A stretch of 64,000 nucleotides of DNA from Arthrobacter sp. 131MFCol6.1 (GCF_000374925.1 NZ_KB895541.1:870122-934121), one strand, 5' to 3'. Positions 19,645 to 28,548 are shown, counted from the stretch's first letter. Translations and numbers: made by a program. Notes: generated by a model not told the origin, from the sequence alone.

Positions 19645-20604
19645 TCAGAACCCCAGTTTGACGAGCTGCTTCGGGTCGCGCTGCCAGTCCTTGGCGACCT
19701 TGACGTGCAGGTCGAGGTAGATCCGGGCACCGAGCAGCGCCTCGATCGCCTTGCGCGCGTTGGTCCCGACCTCGCGGAGCCGGGCGCCGCCCTTGCCGAT
19801 GATGATGGCCTTCTGGGAGGGGCGCTCGACGTACAGGTTGACACGGACGTCCAGGAACGGCCGGTCTTCGGGACGGCCTTCCCGCGGAACGATCTCATCG
19901 ACGACGACCGCCAGGGAGTGCGGCAATTCGTCGCGGACGCCTTCGAGGGCTGCTTCCCGGATGAGTTCGGCGATCATCACCGCTTCCGGTTCGTCCGTCA
20001 GGTGTCCGTCCGGGTACAGCGGCGGCGACGCCGGCATGTGGCCGATCAGGACGTCGGCAAGGGTGTCGACCTGGAATCCGTCCGTGGCGGAGACCGGGAC
20101 GATGTCCTTCCAGCCCTCCTCGCCGAGGACCTCGCGGCCCAGGGCAGCGACGGCGAGCAGCTGCTCGGTGAGCGCCTGGCGGTCCACGGTGTCGGCCTTG
20201 GTCACGATCGCGATGATTGGCTTGTTGGGGATGGCGGCGAGCTGGGCGGCAATGAACTTGTCCCCGGGGCCGATCTTCTCGTTGGCCGGCAGGCAGAAGC
20301 CGATCGCGTCGACCTCGGCGAGGGTGTCGGCGACCAGTTCGTTCAGCCGCTTCCCCAGCAGCGTGCGCGGGCGGTGCAGGCCCGGGGTGTCGACGAGGAT
20401 CAGCTGGGCGTCGTCCCGGTGCACGATGCCACGGATTGTGTGGCGCGTGGTCTGGGGCTTGGCCGAGGTGATCGCGACTTTTTGGCCGACCAGGGCGTTG
20501 GTGAGGGTGGACTTGCCCGCATTGGGCCGCCCGACCAGCACCGAGAAACCGGCGCGGTAGCCGCCGTAGGCTGCTTCGCCGTCGGACTTATTCTGCTTGC
20601 TCAC
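19645..20604 (-). CDS. era: GTPase Era
   Basis: 319 residues. Era assists 16S rRNA maturation and 30S assembly. The G1 motif 'GRPNAGKST', G3 'DTPGLHRPR', G4 'TKAD' and a C-terminal KH domain ('IIIGKGGARLREVG') are all seen. GTG 20604, with AGGGAG upstream, gives the standard N-terminus 'MSKQNKSDG'. It overlaps the end of corC by 17 nt and closes the phoH-ybeY-corC-era run. Confidence 0.96.
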   Translation of the reverse strand: MSKQNKSDGEAAYGGYRAGFSVLVGRPNAGKSTLTNALVGQKVAITSAKPQTTRHTIRGIVHRDDAQLILVDTPGLHRPRTLLGKRLNELVADTLAEVDAIGFCLPANEKIGPGDKFIAAQLAAIPNKPIIAIVTKADTVDRQALTEQLLAVAALGREVLGEEGWKDIVPVSATDGFQVDTLADVLIGHMPASPPLYPDGHLTDEPEAVMIAELIREAALEGVRDELPHSLAVVVDEIVPREGRPEDRPFLDVRVNLYVERPSQKAIIIGKGGARLREVGTNARKAIEALLGARIYLDLHVKVAKDWQRDPKQLVKLGF

Positions 20605-21919
20605 GTGAGACTCCCTGTTGGATTGGTGCGGCCTCGTCGAGAAGGTCTTCAAGGTCAGTTTGTTCTTTTGCCACGGCGGCCGCAATGATGTGGCTGACGC
20701 GGTTCCGCCGGCCCTCCAGCCTGTCGGCGCGGAGGGACAGTCCGTGGACCTGGACGGTGCTGCCGACAATCGGCACCCGCCCGAGGGCCTTGGCCAGCAG
20801 GCCGCCCACGGTGTCTACTTCGTCGTCGTCGAGCTCGAGGTCGAAGAGTTCGCCGAGGTCCTCGATGCTCATGCGGGCGCTGACCCGGTAGCTTCCGTCC
20901 CCCAGGGCCACGGCCTCGGCGCTTTCGGTGTCGTATTCGTCCACGATTTCGCCGACGATTTCCTCGATGAGGTCCTCGAGCGTGACCAGCCCCGCAGTTC
21001 CGCCGTATTCGTCAATGACGATCGCAACGTGCGTGGATTCTTTCTGGAGTTCGCGCAGCAGGTCACTGACGAGCTTCGAGTCCGGCACGTAGCGGACCTC
21101 GCGGGCCACCTCGTCCACGACCGGGGGTTCCTCGTCCGGGCCGAGGTTGTGGAGCGAGGCGGCAACGTCCTTCAAGTACACAATGCCCAGGATCTGGTCC
21201 GTGTTTTCGCCGATGACCGGGATCCGCGAATACCCGGAGCGCAGGAACAGGGACATCGCACGGTGCAGGCTGGATCCGGAGTCGATCGTGAGGATGTCGG
21301 TCCGCGGCACCATGACGGAGCGGACCAGGGTGTCCCCGAAGTCGAAGACCGACTGGATCAGCTCGGCCTCGTTGTCCTCGATCACGTCGGACTCGGTGGC
21401 CCGGTCCACGAGTTCGCGGAATTCCTCTTCGCTGAAGAACGCCTCGCTGTCGGCCGGCGCGCCGGGCGCTACGACGCTGCCGAGCCGCACCAGCCAGCCC
21501 GGGATCGGGCCGAGCACGGCATAGAGGGACCGGACCAGCGGGGCGCTGAACCGGACCAGGGCGGCGGAATGGACCCGGCCGAGCTGCCGCGGGGACACGC
21601 CGACGATCACGAAGCCGACCAGCGCCATGATGCCGGTGGCCGCCAGCCCGGCCAGCCAGACGTTGTCCAGCATGCTGTAGAGGAGGACGGTGACGGCGAC
21701 GGCGGCGGCCATCTCGAACCAGACCCGCCAGAACCGCAGGGCGCGCATGTGCCCCACGGGATGGGCCAGGATGCGTTTGAGCGAGGTGCCCCTGCTGTTC
21801 AGGACCGCCTGTTCGGCGTCGTGCCGGGGCAGGAAGTTGAAGGCGGACTCGGCAGCGGTGAGCACTGCGGCAAAGCTAAGGAACACCAGCGCCATGCCGG
21901 CGAGGATCAGTGGGGTCAC
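20588..21919 (-). CDS. CNNM/CorC-type membrane protein with CBS domains (hemolysin family)
   Basis: 443 residues. An N-terminal DUF21/CNNM transmembrane domain occupies about 1-190. A CBS pair follows (about 205-335, starting near 'SVMVPRTDILTI' and containing 'VIDEYGGTAGLVTLEDL'). A CorC_HlyC transporter-associated domain lies at about 345-425. The family is linked to Mg/Co efflux; 'hemolysin' is historical. The GTG start overlaps the ybeY stop by 4 nt. Its place between ybeY and era is conserved in Actinobacteria. Confidence 0.93.
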   Translation of the reverse strand: MTPLILAGMALVFLSFAAVLTAAESAFNFLPRHDAEQAVLNSRGTSLKRILAHPVGHMRALRFWRVWFEMAAAVAVTVLLYSMLDNVWLAGLAATGIMALVGFVIVGVSPRQLGRVHSAALVRFSAPLVRSLYAVLGPIPGWLVRLGSVVAPGAPADSEAFFSEEEFRELVDRATESDVIEDNEAELIQSVFDFGDTLVRSVMVPRTDILTIDSGSSLHRAMSLFLRSGYSRIPVIGENTDQILGIVYLKDVAASLHNLGPDEEPPVVDEVAREVRYVPDSKLVSDLLRELQKESTHVAIVIDEYGGTAGLVTLEDLIEEIVGEIVDEYDTESAEAVALGDGSYRVSARMSIEDLGELFDLELDDDEVDTVGGLLAKALGRVPIVGSTVQVHGLSLRADRLEGRRNRVSHIIAAAVAKEQTDLEDLLDEAAPIQQGVSREQAE

Positions 21920-22389
21920 TGAACCGTCTCGGACGGGGCTGCTTTGCCGGTGAAGGCGGTCAGGAGTTCGCGCTGCAGCCCGAACATCTCTTCCTTCTCT
22001 TCCGGCTCGGCGTGGTCATAGCCCAGCAGGTGCAGGATGCCGTGCGTGGTCAGCAGCAGCATCTCGTCTTGGGTGGAGTGGCCGGCGTTGCGGGCCTGGA
22101 CCTCGGCCACCTGGGGGCAGATGGCGATGTCGCCGAGCATGCCCTGCGGTGTCGGCTTGTCCGGCGTGCCCGGCGTCAGCTCGTCCATGGGGACCGAGAG
22201 GACGTCGGTGGAGCCGGGCTCGTCCATCAGTTCGAGGTGCAGCTTTTCCATGGCCGGTTCGTCCACCAGCAGGATGGACAGCTCCGCCTGCGGGTGGATG
22301 TAGAGGCTTTCGAAGATGAAACGCGACAGCGCCACGAGCTCGGACTCGTCCACGACGACGCCGGATTCGTTGTTAACCTCAATGCTCAT
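21916..22389 (-). CDS. ybeY: endoribonuclease YbeY
   Basis: 157 residues. This zinc endoribonuclease matures 16S rRNA 3' ends and takes part in 70S quality control. The zinc triad motif 'HGILHLLGYDH' (HxxxHxxxxxH) is at about residues 117-127. The ATG overlaps the phoH stop as ATGA, and its own stop overlaps corC, so all three are translationally coupled. Confidence 0.97.
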   Translation of the reverse strand: MSIEVNNESGVVVDESELVALSRFIFESLYIHPQAELSILLVDEPAMEKLHLELMDEPGSTDVLSVPMDELTPGTPDKPTPQGMLGDIAICPQVAEVQARNAGHSTQDEMLLLTTHGILHLLGYDHAEPEEKEEMFGLQRELLTAFTGKAAPSETVQ

Positions 22390-23474
22390 GCGTGTTCTCC
22401 CCGCGTTTCCCGGGCAACGGAGTGCTTGACCCGGTTCCTTTGGACTTCGTCCCAGATGCTGTACGCGTTGACGATATCCCCCACGAGGCGGTGCCGGACG
22501 ACGTCGGAGGCATCCAGGATCGAGAAGTTGACGTCCTCGATTCCCTGCAGGATCTCCTCGACAATCCTGAGCCCCGAGCGGGTGCCGAAGGGCAGGTCCA
22601 CCTGGGTGATGTCGCCGGTGACCACCATCTTGGAGCCGAAGCCCAGACGGGTCAGGAACATCTTCATCTGCTCCGGCGTGGTGTTCTGGGCCTCATCGAG
22701 GATGATGAAGGCATCGTTGAGCGTGCGGCCCCGCATGTAGGCCAGCGGGGCGACCTCGATGGTGCCGGCTGCCATGAGGCGGGGAATCGATTCGGGGTCC
22801 ATCATGTCGTGCAGGGCGTCGTAGAGGGGCCGCAGGTAGGGGTCGATCTTGTCGCTCAGGGTGCCCGGCAGGAAGCCGAGCCGCTCCCCCGCCTCGACGG
22901 CAGGACGGGTCAGGATGATGCGGCTGACTTCCTTCTGCTGCAGGGCCTGGACCGCCTTGGCCATTGCCAGGTAGGTCTTGCCGGTACCGGCCGGCCCGAT
23001 CCCGAAGATGACAGTGTTCGCGTCGATCGCGTCCACATAGTTCTTCTGGTTCAGCGTCTTGGGCCGGATGGTCTTCCCGCGGGTGGAGAGGATGTTGGTG
23101 GTCAGCACTTCCACGGGGTTCTGCAGTGACTGGCTGCGGAGCATGGAGACGAGCTGCTGCAGCACGGCCGGGGTGATGACGGTGCCTCGGGCCACCAGCC
23201 CGCGCACCTCATTGAGCAGGCGCATGATGCGCGGCACGTCGGCGGCAGGCCCGCTGATCGCAAGCTCGTTGCCCCGGACGTGGAAATCGACGGCGGGGAA
23301 CTGGTTTTCGATGAATCTTAAGGCTTCGTCATGGCTGCCCAGCGACTGGACCATCTGCTCTGAGTCGTCGAACAAGACCACCTCCGTCCGCAGCCCTGGT
23401 AGGGAGTGGGGAAATTCCCCTGCGGTGCGTTCTCGGGCGCTGAACCGGGCCTTGCCGTTCGCTGCTTCAGTCAT
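22386..23474 (-). CDS. phoH: PhoH-like ATPase (PhoL)
   Basis: 362 residues. A P-loop NTPase of the PhoH family, linked to RNA metabolism together with YbeY. An N-terminal KH-like part (about 50-130) precedes the Walker A 'GIGPAGTGKTYLAMAKA' at about 155-171 and Walker B 'AFIILDEAQNTT' near 262. ATG 23474 is the start that gives the usual N-terminus, though only a distant GGAGGGG is seen upstream. It heads the phoH-ybeY-corC-era operon. Confidence 0.94.
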   Translation of the reverse strand: MTEAANGKARFSARERTAGEFPHSLPGLRTEVVLFDDSEQMVQSLGSHDEALRFIENQFPAVDFHVRGNELAISGPAADVPRIMRLLNEVRGLVARGTVITPAVLQQLVSMLRSQSLQNPVEVLTTNILSTRGKTIRPKTLNQKNYVDAIDANTVIFGIGPAGTGKTYLAMAKAVQALQQKEVSRIILTRPAVEAGERLGFLPGTLSDKIDPYLRPLYDALHDMMDPESIPRLMAAGTIEVAPLAYMRGRTLNDAFIILDEAQNTTPEQMKMFLTRLGFGSKMVVTGDITQVDLPFGTRSGLRIVEEILQGIEDVNFSILDASDVVRHRLVGDIVNAYSIWDEVQRNRVKHSVARETRGEHA

Positions 23475-23779
23475 GGTGTTGGCCCGCGGGCCTCTGGTCC
23501 CCTCCAGTATGAATATGGTCTGTCGCCGTGATCCGTACCGACGGCGGTTCGCACCGCCCGCGGCCGGGGTCAACGGGTCCTTCCATCTTACGCCAGCGCG
23601 GCGCGGCCGACGCCGGAGGGGATCCGGCGCCGGCCGTTACGGGTACGTATTACCGAAGACGACCCACCCATCCAGCCAGTGGGCGCCTGTTGCCGGGCAC
23701 GGCTGTTCCGCGTTGCCAGGTTGCGGCTCCGGTTGCGGCTCCGGTTGCGGCTGCGGCTCCGGTTCCGGCGTCGACACGG
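23475..23779. other. 305-bp intergenic region upstream of phoH
   Basis: No gene is supported here. It should hold the phoH promoter. The only structure seen is the 12-bp tandem repeat at 23719-23768, near the 3' end of the flavin reductase gene. Confidence 0.6.
23719..23768. repeat. 12-bp tandem repeat (GGTTGCGGCTCC)n
   Basis: Two exact copies (23719-23730, 23731-23742) are followed by an expanded third copy and a degenerate fourth. It lies just after the flavin reductase stop on the minus strand. Confidence 0.8.
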
Positions 23780-24295
23780 TCATGCCACGCTCTCCAGCGC
23801 GCCGGCGCAGGACCGGACGCCCACGTAACTTCCCTTGTAGAAGAGCAGGGGCTCAGCATCGGGACGGGCGCCCAGGGAGCGGACAGCGCCGACGACGATC
23901 GTGTGGTCGCCGCCGTCGTACTCCTGGTGGAGTTCGCAGTCCACCCACGCCAGGGCCCGGTCCAGAACGGGGTTACCCAGCGGCGAAGGAGAGTGGCCGA
24001 CGCCGGCGAACTTGTCCGTCCCCGAGCGCGCGAACTGCCCCGCCAGGTGCTGGTGCTCAGCGGGCAGGATGTTCACGGTAAACCGGCCCGCCGAACGCAG
24101 CAGCGGCCAGGTGCTGGACGTCCGCGCGGGGCTGAACGTGACCAGAGCCGGCTCCAGGGACAGGGACGCGAAGGACTGGCAGGTGAAACCGGCCGGCCCG
24201 TGCTGCGTTGCCGCGGTGATCACCGTCAGCCCGGTGGCGAAGTGTCCAAGAATGTGGCGGAGTGTCGTCGGGCTGAGATCAGTTTGTTCCGTCAT
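23780..24295 (-). CDS. flavin reductase-like FMN-binding protein
   Basis: 171 residues, the usual length for HpaC-type flavin reductases, which supply reduced FMN/FAD to partner monooxygenases. The start region 'LRHILGHFATGLTVITA' and 'GFTCQSFASLSLEPALV' form the FMN-binding beta barrel. 'FTVNILPAEHQHLAGQFA' and a late 'DHTIVVGAVRSL' are also conserved. The ATG is preceded by AAAGGA. No monooxygenase partner is adjacent, so the pathway is unknown. Confidence 0.9.
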   Translation of the reverse strand: MTEQTDLSPTTLRHILGHFATGLTVITAATQHGPAGFTCQSFASLSLEPALVTFSPARTSSTWPLLRSAGRFTVNILPAEHQHLAGQFARSGTDKFAGVGHSPSPLGNPVLDRALAWVDCELHQEYDGGDHTIVVGAVRSLGARPDAEPLLFYKGSYVGVRSCAGALESVA

Positions 24296-24450
24296 GGCGG
24301 GTCCTTTCGAGCGCTGGTAGCCCCAATCAACCACCGCGGACACGGGTTCCCAAGCCGGCCGCAACGCACTGTCGCGCAGCGACACAACGCGTCACGGACC
24401 CGTTGCATGACGTAAGAATCGGGCGCCACGGGTTCGCCGGCCATGGCCGT

Positions 24451-24456
24451 TAGGCT
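24451..24456 (+). promoter_or_regulatory. -10 box for a leaderless methyltransferase transcript
   Basis: TAGGCT ends 6 nt before ATG 24463. There is no Shine-Dalgarno. Confidence 0.6.
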
Positions 24457-24462
24457 CGGTTG

Positions 24463-25116
24463 ATGGCAAACCACGAAAATTTGATGGCCGTCAGATCCGC
24501 GTACGACACGGTCGCCGAGACCTATTCGGCGGTGATCCCGGATACCAGCTTCGAGGCCACGCTGGATATGGCCATGGTGGACCACTTCATCGCGCACCTG
24601 CGCGCCACGGCAGGCCGGACGGTGATCGACGTCGGATGCGGTACCGGACGAATGGCCAGTTACCTCGGCCACGCGGGGCTGAACGTCAGCGGTGTCGACG
24701 TGTCGCCCGAAATGGTCCGGGTCGCGCAACAACTGCATCCCGGGCTGCTGTTCGAAGTCGGAGAGCTGGCGGACCTGCCCAAAGCCGACGCAGCCGCGGA
24801 CGGTGTACTCGCCTGGTATTCGATCATCCACTCTCCCCCGACGGCGCTGCCGGCGATCGCGCGCGAGTTCTGGAGAGCGCTCCGCCCTGGCGGTTCGGCG
24901 CTCGTCGCTTTCCACGCCGGCAGCGGCCACCACACGATTGACCGCGCCTACGGACATGACGTCGAGCTCCGCACGGAACTGCACGCCCCCGACGAGGTGG
25001 CACTCCGGTTCACGGAACAGGGCTTTGCGATGCGCGCCCAGCTGGTGCGTTCACCAAGGGCCATGGAAAAACATCCGCAGGCCGCCATTCTCGTCGACAA
25101 ACCCCTCGCCCCTTAA
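24463..25116 (+). CDS. class I SAM-dependent methyltransferase
   Basis: 217 residues. The SAM-binding motif I 'VIDVGCGTGRMA' is at about 50-61, the acidic loop 'VSGVDVSPEMV' follows, and motif 'DGVLAWYSIIHSPP' is near 110. This is the UbiE/Methyltransf_11-25 type of small soluble enzyme. ATG 24463 is preferred over TTG 24460 because of the TAGGCT box. It is divergent from the flavin reductase and convergent with the SDR gene. Substrate unknown. Confidence 0.88.
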   Translation: MANHENLMAVRSAYDTVAETYSAVIPDTSFEATLDMAMVDHFIAHLRATAGRTVIDVGCGTGRMASYLGHAGLNVSGVDVSPEMVRVAQQLHPGLLFEVGELADLPKADAAADGVLAWYSIIHSPPTALPAIAREFWRALRPGGSALVAFHAGSGHHTIDRAYGHDVELRTELHAPDEVALRFTEQGFAMRAQLVRSPRAMEKHPQAAILVDKPLAP

Positions 25117-25117
25117 G

Positions 25118-25151
25118 CCCTTAGCCCCCTCAAACCCATAGCCCCTTCAAA
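25118..25151. repeat. 17-bp tandem repeat between convergent genes
   Basis: Two 17-bp units (25118-25134, 25135-25151) share CCC-TAGCCCC-TCAAA, and a degenerate third follows. CCTGTA (25152-25157) and TACAGG (25164-25169) form a small hairpin over the SDR stop. Confidence 0.75.
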
Positions 25152-25162
25152 CCTGTAGCCCA

Positions 25163-26209
25163 TTACAGGGGACGTTGGCGTGTCCGCAGGGCGGAACCAG
25201 CGGTGAACTGCTCTTCACGGCTGTAGTCGAGATAGTGCCCGAGGGACGGATCGTCGGTTCCCGGCATGGCTCCGGCCGCTGCCGCCTTCACCAGCCAGTC
25301 CACCTGATGCGGGATGGTCTGGGCATATGTCCCAACCGGCTCATAGGCCAGGACGAGGGAGGCCGTGGTGCTGAGTACCAGCGGGGGCCGAAAATCCCAC
25401 GGGTGGTCGCCGAGGCCCGCGGGTGCGCTGTCATCCAGGAGCACCTCTTCCCAGTGGTGGCCCAGGTGGCGGGCGATTGCTGCGGCGATCTGCCGGGCAT
25501 TCGGCGCATCTGGATCGGCGCTGTTGAGGATCCGTGCCGCGGGCACGGCGGCCACCCGTTCCACGAGGGCCGCCGTGTTCACCGCTGCCGTCGTGTGGTC
25601 CGCGCCCTGCCCCGCATGGGCCAGGAATACGGCCGGGCGCCGGTCGAGCACCCGTTTGACGAACATCCATTCCCGGGGCAGGGCCGCGCCCTCACCATGC
25701 ACCTTGGAGGCCCGGATCACTGTCACCGGATGGCCGCTGTCCAGGAGGGTGTGCTCTGCGGCCACCTTGTTCGCGCCATAGCCTTCCCGGGAGTCGTAGT
25801 CCCCGGTTCCCGGCCGCATGGTCGGATTGTTCTCGAGGATGGGCTCATCAAAGCGGGGCGGTACATCGGAATTGACGTGATTGCCGGCGGCGTCAACGTA
25901 CACGGCCTTGCTCGAGAGCATGACGGTCGAGGACACCGAGGCCAGGTGCGGCAGGAGTTGCCGGGCGTCGGCGTCGGTGTAGCAGACCGCGTCCACGAGG
26001 AGATCGGCGCCACCGGCTATCACCCCGGCCATGGCGGCGTCGTCACGACGTTCGGCGGCGATAAATCGGACACCGGCGGCAGCCAGGTCAGCCGGCATCT
26101 TGGTCCGGTCCCGGCCCGTCATGTCCACGGCCCAGCCGGCACGGATCAGCCGCCACGCAATCGCGCGGCCGAGAACGCCAGTGCCTCCAAGGATTACTGC
26201 CCGTTTCAT
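25163..26209 (-). CDS. NAD-dependent epimerase/dehydratase (extended SDR)
   Basis: 348 residues. The Rossmann motif 'VILGGTGVLGRAIA' is at the N-terminus. The catalytic Ser region 'VMLSSKAVYVD' and the Tyr-Lys pair in 'EGYGANKVAAE' (about 148-158) are present. The isoflavone-reductase/UDP-sugar epimerase families share this layout; the substrate is not evident. ATG 26209 is preferred because TAGAGT lies 7 nt upstream and no Shine-Dalgarno is seen. Confidence 0.88.
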   Translation of the reverse strand: MKRAVILGGTGVLGRAIAWRLIRAGWAVDMTGRDRTKMPADLAAAGVRFIAAERRDDAAMAGVIAGGADLLVDAVCYTDADARQLLPHLASVSSTVMLSSKAVYVDAAGNHVNSDVPPRFDEPILENNPTMRPGTGDYDSREGYGANKVAAEHTLLDSGHPVTVIRASKVHGEGAALPREWMFVKRVLDRRPAVFLAHAGQGADHTTAAVNTAALVERVAAVPAARILNSADPDAPNARQIAAAIARHLGHHWEEVLLDDSAPAGLGDHPWDFRPPLVLSTTASLVLAYEPVGTYAQTIPHQVDWLVKAAAAGAMPGTDDPSLGHYLDYSREEQFTAGSALRTRQRPL

Positions 26210-26216
26210 TCGTCCG

Positions 26217-26222
26217 ACTCTA
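26217..26222 (-). promoter_or_regulatory. -10 box for a leaderless SDR transcript
   Basis: TAGAGT on the minus strand ends 7 nt before ATG 26209. Confidence 0.5.
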
Positions 26223-26256
26223 ACGGACGGGTGCTTTTGCTGACGCACCGCCAAAG

Positions 26257-26262
26257 TAGGGT
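26257..26262 (+). promoter_or_regulatory. -10 box for a leaderless acetyltransferase transcript
   Basis: TAGGGT ends 6 nt before ATG 26269. Confidence 0.55.
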
Positions 26263-26268
26263 ACTTCC

Positions 26269-26712
26269 ATGTTCATCATTCGCGAAGGGCGCCCAGACGA
26301 TGTGCCCGGCCTTGCGACGCTAAGGGCCACGTGGGCGGCGGAACAGGACCCCGCACTCATGGACGATCCAGCCTTCGATGCCGCCTTCCGAGAGTGGATG
26401 ACTGCCAGTCCCCGAAAGTTCTTCGTGGCCGACTACGGTGGCGAACTAGTCGGGATGCTCAACCTGATGATTTTCGAGCGGATGCCCAAACCGGGGACGG
26501 AATCGTCCCGGTGGGTCTATCTGGGCAACGCCTACGTCCTTCCGGAGTTTCGGAACGCCGGAGTCGGCGGCCAACTCGTGGACGCCTCGATCCGGTTCGC
26601 ACAAAGCATCAATGCCGTACGGATGGTGCTTTCCCCCTCCGACGAATCACGCGGCTTTTACGCACGGCTTGGTTTCGAGCCGGCCGGGGAACTGAACATT
26701 CTCAGGTTCTGA
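26269..26712 (+). CDS. GNAT-family N-acetyltransferase
   Basis: 147 residues, a single GNAT domain. Strand 1 reads 'FIIREGRPDDVPGLATLR'. The acetyl-CoA motif A is 'VLPEFRNAGVGGQLVDA' (R/Q-x-x-G-x-G/A) at about 95-111. The last strand ends 'GFYARLGFEPAG'. The acceptor is unknown. It is followed by two broken acetyltransferase genes. Confidence 0.9.
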   Translation: MFIIREGRPDDVPGLATLRATWAAEQDPALMDDPAFDAAFREWMTASPRKFFVADYGGELVGMLNLMIFERMPKPGTESSRWVYLGNAYVLPEFRNAGVGGQLVDASIRFAQSINAVRMVLSPSDESRGFYARLGFEPAGELNILRF

Positions 26713-26760
26713 CGCCTCGGATCCGCCAGGCTGATGCGCCGGCTCCGGCATGATGGACCC

Positions 26761-26925
26761 ATGGAATTGCAGACTGAGCGTCTCCTCCTGCGCGAATACA
26801 CGATGGATGATTTTGCAGCGGTACATTACCACCTGATAGCGCACGGTCGGTGGGTGACCTCAGCCGACCGTCGGCGTGGATGTGCCCGGCTAAATGTCGG
26901 AGCGGACCATCCGCATCTCAGGTAG
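26761..26925 (+). pseudogene. 5' remnant of a second GNAT acetyltransferase
   Basis: Only the first ~25 codons look like a RimJ-type GNAT start ('MELQTERLLLREYTMDDF'). The remaining ~30 codons have no GNAT features. The frame then stops at 26923-26925, before any acetyl-CoA motif. An inverted repeat (26843-26850 and 26864-26871) begins where the similarity ends. It is best read as a gene cut off by deletion against the neighbouring minus-strand pseudogene. Confidence 0.65.
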
Positions 26926-27387
26926 TTGCTCCCAGTCGGGTGAAAGCAATTTTCGTGTCCCATCGGGCTGAAAACCGTTCTTGGCATAAAGGGCCCGAGC
27001 GCGGGGGTTGGCCTCAAGCACCCACAGGTAGGCGGGTAAATCGCCGACGGCGGCCCTCAGCAGGGCCTCCCCGAGTCCAGTGCCATGGGTGCGCCCCAGT
27101 GTGTAGATGGAGTAAAGCTCAAGTTCTCCGGGTAAGTCATCGTCACGTCACGTGCCTGCGTCGGCAAATCCGACGATTTCATTGCCCTTGTCCAGGGCGA
27201 TGATTCGAGGCTCGGCGCTGTCCAGATAAGGTCGGCGTTTTTCCACGCGCTCCGGGATGCTGGCACGGCGCGCATCGAAGAACGCCGGGGACAGAAGGTG
27301 GCCGTAGCATTCCTCATGGGCCCGGGTGTGCATCCGGACTACGGCATCAGCGTCCCCACCCGCGGCCTGGCGGATCTGGTATTCCAT
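26890..27387 (-). pseudogene. GNAT acetyltransferase with in-frame TGA
   Basis: Codons from ATG 27387 to TAG 26890 encode a complete 165-residue GNAT protein interrupted by one TGA at 27148-27150. Before it stands '...GNEIVGFADAGT'. After it, in the same frame, come 'RDDDLPGELELYSIYTL', the acetyl-CoA loop 'RTHGTGLGEALL', and 'PRARALYAKNGFQPDGTRK'. A single change from TCA (Ser) would explain it. TATGCT lies 6 nt before the ATG, and GGGAGG could also act as ribosome-binding site. It could be a real nonsense mutation or a sequencing error. Confidence 0.85.
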
Positions 27388-27474
27388 CCTCCCAGCATAG
27401 CTTTGACTTGAGGGGTTCCCAGGGTCACTTTCAGCCTGCCCGCAGAACGCTGCGGCGGTAAGGCAGCGACGCCG

Positions 27475-28548
27475 TCACCAACCGCCGCGCGTCGGTGTAT
27501 GTCCCGTTCGGGCATCGTCGGGCATTGCCATTTCGGCCCGCAGGCCCAGGAGCCGGATCGGACGGCCCGCTTCGATTCCGGCTGCGAGGTCCAAGGCCCG
27601 CGAGAGGATTTCGTCCCGGTCGAATGTCTCGGGAATCTTCCTCGCGTGTGTCTTGGTGACGAACGGCGCGTAGCGAACCTTCAGGGTCAGTCCAACCACG
27701 GGCCGTCCTTCGGCCACAACATCCTCCAGGACACGCGCCGTCAGCTCCCTCACGGCGTCGTCCACCTGTGCGGGCTCGGTCAGGTCGCGCTGGAAGGTGG
27801 TCTCCCGGCTATGCCCGCGGGCAACCCACGGGGTGGCGTCCACAACGCTGGTGCCGTCCCCGCGGCCGAGCTCCGCGTACCAAGGTCCCATCCTGGGGCC
27901 GAACTCCGGCACCAGGTCTTGGGGGTCGGACGCGGCGAGCTCGGCGACTGTGTTGATGCCGAGTTTGGCCAGCCGGCCCGACACCTTGGTTCCGACGCCC
28001 CACAGGTCCTTCGTGGGCCGACTGCCCATGACAGCGAGCCAGTTCCCGGCAGTGAGACGGAAGACGCCGGCCGGTTTGCCGAAACCGGTGGCGACCTTGG
28101 CTCGGACCAGGGTGTCGCCGATGCCCACGCTGCAATGCAGCTGCGTGCGCTCCAGGACAGCGGCCTGCACCTGCCGGGCGTAGGCTTCCGGATTCTCTGT
28201 CTTGATGCCCACAAAGGCTTCGTCCCACCCCAACACCTGCACGGTGGCGCCGGGCTGCGCGCGCAGGGTAGCCATGACCGTTTCAGACGCCGCCAGGTAA
28301 GCCTCCTGATCGACTGGCAGGATCACGGCGTCGGGCACTTTCCGGGCCGCAATGCGTAAGGGCATGCCCGAACCGACGCCGAATGCCCGGGCTTCGTAGG
28401 ATGCGGTCGACACCACAGCGCGTTCCGTGGGATCGCCACGGCCGCCGACAATGATCGGCTTGCCAGCAAGCTCCGGCCGCCGGAGTACTTCGACAGCCGC
28501 GATGAACTGGTCGAGATCGACGTGCAGCACCCACGGGATTCCGCTCAC
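27475..28548 (-). CDS. dinB: DNA polymerase IV (Y-family, DinB)
   Basis: 357 residues of an error-prone translesion polymerase. The catalytic first motif 'VLHVDLDQFIAAVE' is near residues 6-19, 'ASYEARAFGVGSGMPL' follows, and the second acidic pair is in 'LGWDEAFVG' (usually S-x-D-E). A helix-hairpin-helix thumb ('LWGVGTKVSGRLAKLGI') and a little-finger domain ('SRETTFQRDL') complete it. GTG 28548, after CTGGTGG, gives the normal start. No LexA-type operator was recognised upstream. Confidence 0.92.
   Translation of the reverse strand: MSGIPWVLHVDLDQFIAAVEVLRRPELAGKPIIVGGRGDPTERAVVSTASYEARAFGVGSGMPLRIAARKVPDAVILPVDQEAYLAASETVMATLRAQPGATVQVLGWDEAFVGIKTENPEAYARQVQAAVLERTQLHCSVGIGDTLVRAKVATGFGKPAGVFRLTAGNWLAVMGSRPTKDLWGVGTKVSGRLAKLGINTVAELAASDPQDLVPEFGPRMGPWYAELGRGDGTSVVDATPWVARGHSRETTFQRDLTEPAQVDDAVRELTARVLEDVVAEGRPVVGLTLKVRYAPFVTKTHARKIPETFDRDEILSRALDLAAGIEAGRPIRLLGLRAEMAMPDDARTGHTPTRGGW

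Noticed and set aside
23719..23768. CRISPR-like array
   Set aside because: The units are 12 bp and directly adjacent, with no spacers. The same holds for the 15-, 16- and 17-bp repeats elsewhere.
27148..27150. Selenocysteine at the in-frame TGA of the GNAT gene
   Set aside because: GNAT enzymes have no selenocysteine site here, and no SECIS-like element was recognised. A nonsense change from Ser fits better.
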